A stretch of 64,000 nt of DNA from JAOAFZ01 sp964412815 (GTDB lineage: Bacteria; Patescibacteriota; Microgenomatia; UBA1406; GWC2-37-13), in contig CAYPQF010000032.1 in NCBI GenBank assembly GCA_964412815.1, positions 1 to 64,000 of the forward strand. The letters run 5' to 3'. Of the stretch, positions 32,394 through 40,504 are shown one piece after another. Below the pieces are notes generated by a model that saw only the letters and a list, made by a program, of their open reading frames with translations, was not told the origin of the DNA and did not search any database. Positions within the stretch are counted from its first letter, which is position 1, and each line of letters begins with the position of its first letter. Position numbers and translations under genes: made by a program.

Positions 32394-33728
32394 ATGAATG
32401 AACTTCTTGAACGCATCGGCTTTAATCGTCTGACGTTTCTTCCAGAATCAAGGGCAAGCAAAGTTATCCCTCATTACCGACGCGAACACTTTTTTATGGC
32501 GCTTCAAGAAAAGCTGAACCTAGAATTAGGTGTTGGCTACGATTTCACAAACTGGTTGTGGGATAACCTAACTGGTTCGGTCTTCTACAACGATGATAGT
32601 TTCTGGAATCTAGCAGAGTCTTCAAAAGACTTTGGCAAAGTGACAGGTCTTTGGAGCACCAGAAACTTTATGTATCGTTACAACAGATCTGTAACAGATC
32701 GTCTTGGCATGGTCGAAAATATCAACAAGGCTTATCATATTCGCGGCAGTTTTGTAAAGCGATTTTCAACGTTATTTATGTCGTTCTTTTCGATCCCACT
32801 TCCAGATTCGGTTAAGACGTGGGTTGGAAACGAAGCAGTTAAATACTGTGGTGGCACTCCGTCGCTGCTATTTGACATCGTGCCGTTTATCGGGTGGGAG
32901 GCTGGCGTTTTTCACGAAGATAGCGGTTCTTGCTGGTGGCCTAAAAGAACCAGCAGCATGTATGCAGAATATGGCTTCGGGCGGCTGATTTTTGAAAGCA
33001 TGATGCCGCGTCAGGGTTTCGCCATTCGATTTTTCCAGCCCGCTGGCCCAACTGTCCCAACGAATCCTTACGGGCTTTCGACTTTCGGACGGATCATGTG
33101 CCTCTACGGGATGCCCGACATGCTTGAAAACGAGTTTATTGTTTTCAATGGCTATTCTATGAATAGAAATAAAACGCAGCCGAGGGACTACGCCGCCGCG
33201 CTTGCACAATATCTCGACTACCCTGCGCCGATTCAAGTATCGGCTAAGTTAAAGGGGAAACTTCATGATCTTAGTTACGGGAAAGCTGGGGCTGTTCCAA
33301 AGGGCAATATAACTATGTATAATAGAAGGCCCGAACTGTTTTTTAACGGCAACAGCGCTTACCTTATCTCTCCGTACCCTGACCGTCAAGGTCAAGGTTT
33401 AGACTTTGAATGGCAGTCTGAGCTATCGAATATCGACATGTTTGGTCTCCGTCAAAAATATTTTGAACGCAGCACGGGCGACAAAGACTTCTGTCCTGAG
33501 TGGTGGACTGATACAGTAACGGGCGAGTCGTACAGCTCTCATGAAGGCGTATGGCGGGTTATCTACGACCGCCCGCCAAAGAGCGCAGACGACGCGCCGA
33601 GTTTTACCTTACGGCATTTTAATAGTATGGACGAACTTGCTTATGCTGCACATCCAGTGGCACTAGCAGATAGTTTGTCGGAATCGGTAATTTATGTCGC
33701 AAACGAAACGCCAATCATGGCATACTGA
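32394..33728 (+). CDS. GSCWW-core family protein 2
   Basis: 444 residues from the ATG at 32394. Core at about 160-320: SLLFDIVPFIGWEAGVFHED, SGSCWWPKR, GFAIRFFQPAG, FGRIMCLYG, FIVFNGYS, and a late LFFNGNSAYLISPYP. Same order as the proteins at 28521 and 40501, but no zinc-ribbon tail; the GRCW motif is GRIM here. The N-terminal 150 residues are unrelated in sequence. Function unknown. Confidence 0.75.
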   Translation: MNELLERIGFNRLTFLPESRASKVIPHYRREHFFMALQEKLNLELGVGYDFTNWLWDNLTGSVFYNDDSFWNLAESSKDFGKVTGLWSTRNFMYRYNRSVTDRLGMVENINKAYHIRGSFVKRFSTLFMSFFSIPLPDSVKTWVGNEAVKYCGGTPSLLFDIVPFIGWEAGVFHEDSGSCWWPKRTSSMYAEYGFGRLIFESMMPRQGFAIRFFQPAGPTVPTNPYGLSTFGRIMCLYGMPDMLENEFIVFNGYSMNRNKTQPRDYAAALAQYLDYPAPIQVSAKLKGKLHDLSYGKAGAVPKGNITMYNRRPELFFNGNSAYLISPYPDRQGQGLDFEWQSELSNIDMFGLRQKYFERSTGDKDFCPEWWTDTVTGESYSSHEGVWRVIYDRPPKSADDAPSFTLRHFNSMDELAYAAHPVALADSLSESVIYVANETPIMAY

Positions 33729-33969
33729 TCTAAAAAAGCTTAGAACGAACTTACTGGAATTAAAAATCAACTTAATTCCAGTAAGACAAATTAGAAACGA
33801 AGTTTTTGAGTGTTATTACCCAATTAGAAATATGCCGGAATGTTTGTTTCTTGCTGTGATGCAGGAAATCGCGGGATCGTTTAGCTGCGTCTTTTTTCAC
33901 CACTTTGAGAGACGCGGCGATTTCTGGTACGTGCATCTTTCGTTAGAACTTGAGGCCGCAAATGGATAG
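33694..33969 (+). CDS. Unknown small protein
   Basis: 91 residues, overlapping the previous gene by 35 bases. Basic N-terminus (KRQSWHTDLKKLRTNLLELK) then aromatic strands (CVFFHHFERRGDFWYVHLSL). Not recognised. Confidence 0.6.
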   Translation: MSQTKRQSWHTDLKKLRTNLLELKINLIPVRQIRNEVFECYYPIRNMPECLFLAVMQEIAGSFSCVFFHHFERRGDFWYVHLSLELEAANG

Positions 33970-34399
33970 AGCCGGAAAGCTATTAAAGCTTCGATACGAT
34001 TTGCTTTGCCAAGCTCATACAATGTTATCTGCCAGCCTTGCTGATCCAGCTATCAGCGTGGATACGCTTATCCGCCAAGCGGCAGCATTTGGGCGGGCGG
34101 CGATTATCTTGCGTCGAGCGATTGGCTACCGAAAATGGGACGCAATGAAAGAAGCGCTGCTTGGCGTATATATCGCTATGTTTGAGCCTCAAGCGGCCTA
34201 CGACACCTTTATTGAAAAAGGTCGCCAGCTTAAGTCGTGGGAACAGGCTCAGATACGTCGTGAGAAATTTGTGGATAAACTGGCTGAAGCGGGTGAATAT
34301 TTGGTTAAAGGCAAAGAAGCCAGAAACGCGGGTAAAGTTCTGCCTGAAATTTACTACAAAGTTGCAGCAAGAGCCGATAAAGAACGGAGAATGAAATGA
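33962..34399 (+). CDS. Unknown helical protein
   Basis: 145 residues from the ATG at 33962 with GAGG upstream, overlapping the previous stop. Long helices rich in Ala/Arg/Lys (TLIRQAAAFGRAAIILRRAI); basic overall, possibly binding nucleic acid. Not recognised. Confidence 0.65.
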   Translation: MDRAGKLLKLRYDLLCQAHTMLSASLADPAISVDTLIRQAAAFGRAAIILRRAIGYRKWDAMKEALLGVYIAMFEPQAAYDTFIEKGRQLKSWEQAQIRREKFVDKLAEAGEYLVKGKEARNAGKVLPEIYYKVAARADKERRMK

Positions 34400-34406
34400 G
34401 GCGGGC

Positions 34407-34661
34407 ATGTCAAGACGAAGACGCAAGCATCGTCAGCGCAATAAAATGAGATCAGGCGTTAGTGCAGTTTATTACGCCCTCATTCAAGATTTAAACTATG
34501 TTAGTGAGACGTTATCGATAGAATCATCCGTTGATCCAGACGATACACGGGGCAAGCGTTTGCTCGCCCTTTCGTATTTAGCTCTTGATATGGTCAAAGA
34601 AATTGAAGCTATCCAAGACGACATCCTAGAGGAAGAAAGGTTAATGGACGACGATGGGTAA
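34407..34661 (+). CDS. Small helical protein with basic N-terminus
   Basis: 84 residues: SRRRRKHRQRNKMRSG then an acidic helical body (EIEAIQDDILEEERLMDDDG). GAGGCGGGC upstream. Charge-polar architecture suggests RNA or DNA contact. Its stop overlaps the start of the trio below. Confidence 0.65.
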   Translation: MSRRRRKHRQRNKMRSGVSAVYYALIQDLNYVSETLSIESSVDPDDTRGKRLLALSYLALDMVKEIEAIQDDILEEERLMDDDG

Positions 34662-35064
34662 AATTACTCTGTGCTATAATGATCATTATGCAGTAGAACA
34701 AGCACACCCTTCTGTTTTTAAGATAACCGGTTTTAGTGATTTACAAAATAAAGTTGTTGGGCTTGTCTATCCTGAGCACAATAAAACGCGACATGAACTT
34801 TTGGGCTATGCGGCGGGCATGGCGTCCTTAGTAAACGATCATAATTGGACGGTGAATATCATCACCGATTCAGATCTGCTATTGACCGCGCTTCGTGTTG
34901 AAATTAAAGAAGGCCGTCTTGAACATACAATGTTAGAAGTTCGCGCTATCGATGTTTCCGGCGAACTTCATTATTTATATTTTGATAGCGATGGACGTTC
35001 AGATGATTGGCACGCTGCTAAAGTTTTCAACTACTATGGCGGATTGTTAATCCGTTTATTATAG
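34654..35064 (+). CDS. ATPase-tail-like trio, copy 1
   Basis: 136 residues. C-terminal half: NIITDSDLLLTALRVEIKEG, then a strand, then DSDGRSDDW and a final LL. This is the order of the last segment of DUF3696/OLD-type ATPases (THS-x-x-LL-N-R-R, a strand, DG-x-x-x-WP), but no Walker A or B is present. Two tandem paralogues follow. Starts MGKITL like copy 2. Confidence 0.65.
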   Translation: MGKITLCYNDHYAVEQAHPSVFKITGFSDLQNKVVGLVYPEHNKTRHELLGYAAGMASLVNDHNWTVNIITDSDLLLTALRVEIKEGRLEHTMLEVRAIDVSGELHYLYFDSDGRSDDWHAAKVFNYYGGLLIRLL

Positions 35065-35073
35065 AGGGCGAAA

Positions 35074-35487
35074 ATGGGTAAAATTGTTATTGCATTCAAT
35101 GAGACTGGTAGGCCAGACGACGGGATCGGAAAACCGATGTACACAAACAGATTGATAGAAGAAGGCATTATAAGTAGACATATTGTTCTTAATGCCTTTC
35201 TCGAACATTTTTATGGTCGGCTAGAACTTGAGCCAGAAATACGACGGCGCGTTCAAAAATATTCAAACGTTAGTAGTGAAAATGTATTTTTTACCGACAG
35301 CGATATTGTCTTCGATATTTTTCGGGTGCTGGTTAAAGAAGGTGTTTTAACATCTGATCAAGTTCAAATCGTTGTGCTAAGAAAAGATGGCGAATTAGAA
35401 CTTCCTAATATTGACAAGGACGGGCGACTAGACTATTGGCCTGATTTACTCGATGTTCGAGGCGATTTGTTAGATCGTTTATTATAG
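35074..35487 (+). CDS. ATPase-tail-like trio, copy 2
   Basis: 137 residues: NVFFTDSDIVFDIFRVLVKE, QVQIVVLRKDGELEL, DKDGRLDYWPDLLD and a final LLDRLL. AGGGCG upstream. Aligns over its full length with copies 1 and 3; tandem duplication with strong divergence. No nucleotide-binding motif. Confidence 0.65.
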   Translation: MGKIVIAFNETGRPDDGIGKPMYTNRLIEEGIISRHIVLNAFLEHFYGRLELEPEIRRRVQKYSNVSSENVFFTDSDIVFDIFRVLVKEGVLTSDQVQIVVLRKDGELELPNIDKDGRLDYWPDLLDVRGDLLDRLL

Positions 35488-35499
35488 GCGAAAAAAACA

Positions 35500-35922
35500 A
35501 TGGGGTATTTTTTAATTGTCTATGACGCAGCGGAAAAAAGGCTGGACAAGCCGCTGGAAGAATATGGGCTATTTGAGCCATATGGTATTCGAGATGTTCT
35601 TAGTAGTAATCTTTATCGTTATCCTGAGAACACTCGGACAAATCGACAACTTCAAGGGTTTGTCGATTTGTTAATAACAAAGTACGCTCAAAATGGCGAT
35701 CAGTACACACGGGTTATTATTACAGAAAGCGACATTCTTTTAAACCATTTTCGAGCGGCTGTAAAACAAGGAAGAATAGCTACAACCAGCATCGATTTAG
35801 TGGTTTTTGACTTTGAGTATCACCCAACTCGTTATTGTTGTAAGTTTGGGCCGGATGGTGAGATAACCCCTTGGCCTCCTGCATTAGACGCCTACGAAGA
35901 TTCTTTGATGCAGCTTCTATAA
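35500..35922 (+). CDS. ATPase-tail-like trio, copy 3
   Basis: 140 residues: RVIITESDILLNHFRAAVKQ, SIDLVVFDFEYH, GPDGEITPWPPALDAYEDSL. It is the copy that most clearly resembles the end of OLD/DUF3696 ATPases (equivalent of ETHSEHLxNRxRRR and DGxxxxWPxGF). Last gene before the promoter at 35957. Confidence 0.65.
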   Translation: MGYFLIVYDAAEKRLDKPLEEYGLFEPYGIRDVLSSNLYRYPENTRTNRQLQGFVDLLITKYAQNGDQYTRVIITESDILLNHFRAAVKQGRIATTSIDLVVFDFEYHPTRYCCKFGPDGEITPWPPALDAYEDSLMQLL

Positions 35923-35956
35923 CAAATGACAAACATTAGAAGCCCGCCAATTGGTA

Positions 35957-35985
35957 TTGACTTCTTTTGTGGGTTATGGTAGACT
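35957..35985 (+). promoter_or_regulatory. Rightward promoter of the replication module
   Basis: TTGACT (35957-35962), 17-base spacer, TAGACT (35980-35985). Opens the transcript of the SSB-like protein, primase-helicase and following genes. Confidence 0.6.
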
Positions 35986-36017
35986 CTAGTTACTTTAAAA
36001 ACCAAAAGGAACTCGTA

Positions 36018-36998
36018 ATGAGCGAAGAAATGAATATCGTACCACAGCAGGACGTTGACAGCTTTTTGATGTCTTCGTTAGTGCAGGAAGCAAATCCGTT
36101 TGATGGCCGTTTAACACGGCTGTTCTTGGCTCAGGCCAATAATCGTTGGAAAGAACAGCGGGTTCGTAACGGCTACGTGCTTGACTTTGGCGACGGCGTT
36201 ACGCCGCTAATCAACCGCGAAGAACTCCGCGTCAGTTTGCTAGACCGGGACTTTCTCAAAGGCCGTGTCATGTGGGCATTTGGGCCGGACGGCAAGCGTC
36301 TTACAGGAGACGCCGCGAAAGCGCCAGCTTGTGCCAGCAGCAACGGCCTAGCGCCGCGTCAGGGAGCGTTTTTCAATTACGTCGGTCAGGAGTTTGTTGA
36401 CTGGCGTACCCGCGAAAAAGTGGTTATTCAGCCAGATTGTACGCGCTGCCCACTCGGACAGTGGGTGCAGATTTTAGACGATGCTGGTCAGCCGATTCCG
36501 GTCATGAACAACCGCACCCGCACCGTCCAGAACAAACAAGGCCCGCCGCCTTGTCAGGAAACGCCGTCTGTCGTCTTGTGGCTGCACGATTTCAACTTTC
36601 CGGTCGTGTTTCAGGCCAGTTCAATCTTTGTTCGTAAGTACCTGTATGGCACAACTGAACGTAGCGCCGATGGCGTAAACCCCGGTCTGTTGCAGTTCTA
36701 CACGCCGAATAAAGTCGGGGAGATCCCCGTGCTCAATCCGGTCGGCAAGCCCGCTGGTATGTATCCGGTGCGCATGAAAATCAAGACTGTACGCATTGAT
36801 GCGTATAATACGTTTGTAGACGTTCCTGTTTTCAGTGTCGATGCTGATCCGCTCACAGACGAAGAAAAGCTGGCGCTGTCAAAGGCAAAGATGGCTTATG
36901 AAACGCTCAAGATTCGTGAGCGGCTGATGGGCGATTTTGTGCCAGAAGATGACTTCGCTGAAGCAGATACAGGAAGCCCGCCCGCAGCACCGTTTTAA
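36018..36998 (+). CDS. Probable single-stranded DNA-binding protein
   Basis: 326 residues from the ATG at 36018 with AAAAGGA upstream. Middle domain with APACASSNGLAPR, DCTRCPLGQW and PPPCQETPSVVLWLHD, a cysteine pattern seen in a widespread phage protein family near replication genes, then SSIFVRKYLYG. The tail is acidic and ends in Phe (PEDDFAEADTGSPPAAPF), as in SSB and T7 gp2.5-type proteins that recruit partners. Immediately upstream of the primase-helicase. SSB is the best guess, not proven. Confidence 0.6.
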   Translation: MSEEMNIVPQQDVDSFLMSSLVQEANPFDGRLTRLFLAQANNRWKEQRVRNGYVLDFGDGVTPLINREELRVSLLDRDFLKGRVMWAFGPDGKRLTGDAAKAPACASSNGLAPRQGAFFNYVGQEFVDWRTREKVVIQPDCTRCPLGQWVQILDDAGQPIPVMNNRTRTVQNKQGPPPCQETPSVVLWLHDFNFPVVFQASSIFVRKYLYGTTERSADGVNPGLLQFYTPNKVGEIPVLNPVGKPAGMYPVRMKIKTVRIDAYNTFVDVPVFSVDADPLTDEEKLALSKAKMAYETLKIRERLMGDFVPEDDFAEADTGSPPAAPF

Positions 36999-37011
36999 GG
37001 AATAGTTAGTC

Positions 37012-40000
37012 ATGATCGTAGCGTCTTGGGATGACCTAATTACCGGGTTTCCGAGTGGGTCAGTCATCCACAAGACAAACGGAGAACTCGCTTCGCCCTG
37101 TCCTTTCTGCAAAGAAGGCGGGGCGAAGTTCAGCGGAGAAGATCGTTTAGTCTGGTTCTATCCGCCTTCCGTTTTGTTCTGCCGAGCATGTGGCACACAT
37201 AGTTATGAAGAATTAGCCGCATCGCTTTTTGGCAGCGATGCGGTTGTGATGCCTTCATTGATCGGCGTGAGTGATGACGCCCCTGTTAAGAGAGAATTAT
37301 ATTTATGTAACAACGAATATGTCCGAAGTTTACACGAAGCGGTTGATCGAGAATTCTGGCAGTCTTTTGGATGGACAGATGAAACGATCAACCGTTTTCA
37401 ATTGGGCTATGGGAAGTTGTATGCTTATGCCAATCGTGCAATTCGACACATTATCCCTTTCAAGCCTTGGACAGTTGAAGGCGAAGTCGCTAACGGGTGG
37501 GCGCTCGAAGGGCGCTTGCCCTATAACAGTACCGCCCAAGAAGAACGCAACATTAAGACAGCGGGTCTTGGGCGTGAATATTTTTGGGCGATCTTTGAAG
37601 ATAAAAATGACGAAACGCTGATCATCACTGAAGGTCTTAAAGATGCGATCAGCGCATATCAAATTGGCTTTCGTTCTATTGTCGCCATTCTTGGTTCGGC
37701 AACCGATAGAGAATCGCTGTCGCAATGGATCGATTTACAGAAGTTTAAACGCATCATTGTCGCAAGCGATAACGACGCTGCCGGAGAGCGTTATGCATCT
37801 TCGTTTAGAAGCTATCTTAAAACGCCCGTCTATTCGATCCGCTGGCCTGCCGATCATCGCCCCGGCTATGATTTAACCGATCTCTTATTTCAAAGAGGAC
37901 TCGATTCTTATGGGTTTGTTATCGACCATCTTGCGCTGGTCGATTTGGTGGTCGAAAAAGGTCTGGTTAAAGATGTCCGTGTCTATTATCCCGACTATCG
38001 ACCAGAGACGTTTGAGCCGACTGACCTAACTACGATCCGCAGCGAACTCAACTGCACGATTGATGATTTTCTAACGAACTATAAACATTACCGACGTTAT
38101 TCAAAACGCGGTGTTGTCAAGGTGTTAGCCGCGCCGCCGGGAGCAGGTAAATCATATGCGTTGGTTCGCGCCGCTGAGAAGCAGGCCAGAGAAAAAATCG
38201 AAGAACGCAACCGACTGCGTATCCAGCTTGAGGCCGAAAAAGAAGCCGCGCTTGAGCAAGAAGGTTTGACAGACGAAGATCGACAAGCGATTATTGAAGT
38301 GTTTGAAAAGCGGATCGAAAACTTACGTCTAACAAGCGTATTGTATGCTGGCCCATTTATCTCCGGTTGGGCCGACATTGCAGAACATTGGACTAATCCA
38401 GAACTCTGGTACAATTATGAGGCAAGGAACGAACTCAACTGCCGCAACTTAACCACAGTCAGCGCTTTAGCAGCTAAAGGCTACACGCCAATGGCATTTT
38501 GCCAAGCGGCCTGTCCGTTGAAGGCGTGGTGTCAACAGCACGGCTATTTGTCGCAGGACGACGAACGGCGGCGACATCCAATCACCTACGTTCGTCATCA
38601 AAACCTAGTTCAAGATTCGTTACTCGGAGAGTATGATGCGGTTATTATTGATGAAAATCCGCTGGCTTCTTTGGAAGCTCCGGTCAGCATTACGGCGCAC
38701 GATCTACATCCGACGTTTCAACTATGGGATCAGTATATTGAGCCTGAGACTACACAGAGGGTTGTGGATTTTATGGCAGCAGCCCGACGAGTCTTTGGGC
38801 AGAACGCCGGATCAAAAACTACCCGCTCTGGTCGTAGTTTCATGGAACAGCTTGACCAAGAGTTGGGGTGCGAATTAGAAAAGTTTTTAACAGAGATCGA
38901 TCCAGACGTTCTCGAAGAATATCATCCGCCGACAGTCATTCAGACGGATGTGGATTACAAGGCGCTGCCGACACGGTCGCTGCCCTTGCTTCATGCTGCC
39001 TTGCTGCGGGAACTTCCAAAGTATCGATCCGACCAACGAAATTATAACTCCGCATTGCATTTGGTCGGCGGTAGACTTGAGATTTATCCGATGCAAGCGC
39101 CTAAACTGCCTGCTAATAAACCGTTAATTATTGCAGATGGCACGGCGATGCCGGAACTTTACAGCTTGTTTTTTAACCGCGACTTGAGCGTTTATGCGCC
39201 GAAGATCATCAACCCTAAATCGGAAACGATTGTCTACTTCGGCTCAGATTTCACTCGAACACATATCAGCAACGAAGTCGGCGTAGCGATCACCGATTTC
39301 AATAACTGGTTGAAAGACCATAATCATTCGGTTGAAGATTTGTTTGGGCAAGATTTTGATCTGGATAAACTGCCTGTCGATGAATCGATGTATGATTCAG
39401 CGATCCTTAAACGCATCTTAACGCTGCTTAAGCAGACCGCTGAGAAACATCAAAGCGTCTTATTTGTTACTTATAAACATCTAAGAACTTTGATTGAATA
39501 CCGGATGAAAGAACTCTATCCGAAGCTTCATGCTAAAATCCAGTATGGGCATTACTGGTCGCTAAGAGGAACAAACCGCTATAAAGATGTTGAAGCGGTG
39601 CTTCTGGTCGGTTGTCCGAGAGTTGGTTACGACAGCTTGTACCGCCGGATCAGCGCGTGGGCGAGTTTGGATTCATCCAGACCATACATTTTCCCGCACG
39701 TTGTTAAGGCGATTAAACCGTACTCCGGTCGCTATGAAGGTCATTCTTATTACACCTACAGCGACCCATTTGCCGATAGTATTGTTGAGATGGTTGAAGC
39801 AGGAGAAGTCAGGCAGGTTTTAGAGCGTATTAGAGTACATACATCAGCTACCCCAAAGACTGCGTATTTAGCTCTCTCAAGGCCGTCAGCAATCGCCGTG
39901 ACGCAACTACTTGGCGTTGGAACAACGGTGAACAAGGCCGAAAATATTCGTCATCAAGATCTCTTAAATTTCATGACTTCGTACTATAAAACAAATTCAA

Positions 40001-40098
40001 GATGGCCTAAATATACCCTTCTGACAGAGATGTTCAACGTATCCAGTAAAACAATAGCGGCAATGCGAAAAGGCGCAGAGGACTTAGTTCGTGAATGA
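37012..40098 (+). CDS. Primase-helicase fusion
   Basis: 1028 residues. Zinc ribbon at about 29-60 (SPCPFCKEGG and VLFCRACG), TOPRIM domain at about 198-265 (ETLIITEGLKDAISAYQIGF, RIIVASDNDAAGERYA), a P-loop at about 366-375 (VLAAPPGAGKS), a long charged coil, a Walker B-like AVIIDENPLAS near 545, a Cys cluster (CQAACPLKAWCQQ), and C-terminal helicase-like strands (HQSVLFVTYKH). Makes RNA primers and probably unwinds DNA at the fork. A DnaB-type RecA core is not evident; the motor looks SF1/SF2-like, with NYNSALHLVGG before the C-terminal part. Confidence 0.8.
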   Translation: MIVASWDDLITGFPSGSVIHKTNGELASPCPFCKEGGAKFSGEDRLVWFYPPSVLFCRACGTHSYEELAASLFGSDAVVMPSLIGVSDDAPVKRELYLCNNEYVRSLHEAVDREFWQSFGWTDETINRFQLGYGKLYAYANRAIRHIIPFKPWTVEGEVANGWALEGRLPYNSTAQEERNIKTAGLGREYFWAIFEDKNDETLIITEGLKDAISAYQIGFRSIVAILGSATDRESLSQWIDLQKFKRIIVASDNDAAGERYASSFRSYLKTPVYSIRWPADHRPGYDLTDLLFQRGLDSYGFVIDHLALVDLVVEKGLVKDVRVYYPDYRPETFEPTDLTTIRSELNCTIDDFLTNYKHYRRYSKRGVVKVLAAPPGAGKSYALVRAAEKQAREKIEERNRLRIQLEAEKEAALEQEGLTDEDRQAIIEVFEKRIENLRLTSVLYAGPFISGWADIAEHWTNPELWYNYEARNELNCRNLTTVSALAAKGYTPMAFCQAACPLKAWCQQHGYLSQDDERRRHPITYVRHQNLVQDSLLGEYDAVIIDENPLASLEAPVSITAHDLHPTFQLWDQYIEPETTQRVVDFMAAARRVFGQNAGSKTTRSGRSFMEQLDQELGCELEKFLTEIDPDVLEEYHPPTVIQTDVDYKALPTRSLPLLHAALLRELPKYRSDQRNYNSALHLVGGRLEIYPMQAPKLPANKPLIIADGTAMPELYSLFFNRDLSVYAPKIINPKSETIVYFGSDFTRTHISNEVGVAITDFNNWLKDHNHSVEDLFGQDFDLDKLPVDESMYDSAILKRILTLLKQTAEKHQSVLFVTYKHLRTLIEYRMKELYPKLHAKIQYGHYWSLRGTNRYKDVEAVLLVGCPRVGYDSLYRRISAWASLDSSRPYIFPHVVKAIKPYSGRYEGHSYYTYSDPFADSIVEMVEAGEVRQVLERIRVHTSATPKTAYLALSRPSAIAVTQLLGVGTTVNKAENIRHQDLLNFMTSYYKTNSRWPKYTLLTEMFNVSSKTIAAMRKGAEDLVRE

Positions 40099-40504
40099 TT
40101 ATACTGACTTTAAAATCGTACATGAGATCTGTCAATTTCATGAAGTTTACCAACGGTGGCCGTTTTATGAAGAAGTGGTCGGCTTTGAGTTCGCTGATCG
40201 TTGTCTATGCGATCAGCGACGGCCGATGTTAGATCTTAGTGGACGGCTTACTAACTTAATGCAAATCGGAAAGATTCATCTGGTTGGCCGTATTTTCTGC
40301 GTGCCAGAACGCCCTTACAAAAACCGATCAGTATCCCGCCTTGCTTGGCAGTCAGCAGCTTTAAGAAAAAGGCTTGCAATTGCCGAGGCGATTGTGTATA
40401 ATAATCCCAATCGTGAAGATCAAGCGTCGATAGAACGCATGAAGTATCAGCTTAGTCGGATCGAACAGGAAATCATACAAGAGGTCGAGGCGCAATTCTC
40501 ATGA
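40091..40504 (+). CDS. Unknown protein
   Basis: 137 residues from a GTG overlapping the primase stop. Its start (DFKIVHEICQFHEVYQRWPF) resembles the C-terminal winged-helix-like end of the primase-helicase (LLNFMTSYYKTNSRWPKYTL), so it may share that small domain. C-terminal helix is charged (SIERMKYQLSRIEQEIIQEV). DNA-binding accessory by inference. Confidence 0.65.
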   Translation: MNDYTDFKIVHEICQFHEVYQRWPFYEEVVGFEFADRCLCDQRRPMLDLSGRLTNLMQIGKIHLVGRIFCVPERPYKNRSVSRLAWQSAALRKRLAIAEAIVYNNPNREDQASIERMKYQLSRIEQEIIQEVEAQFS

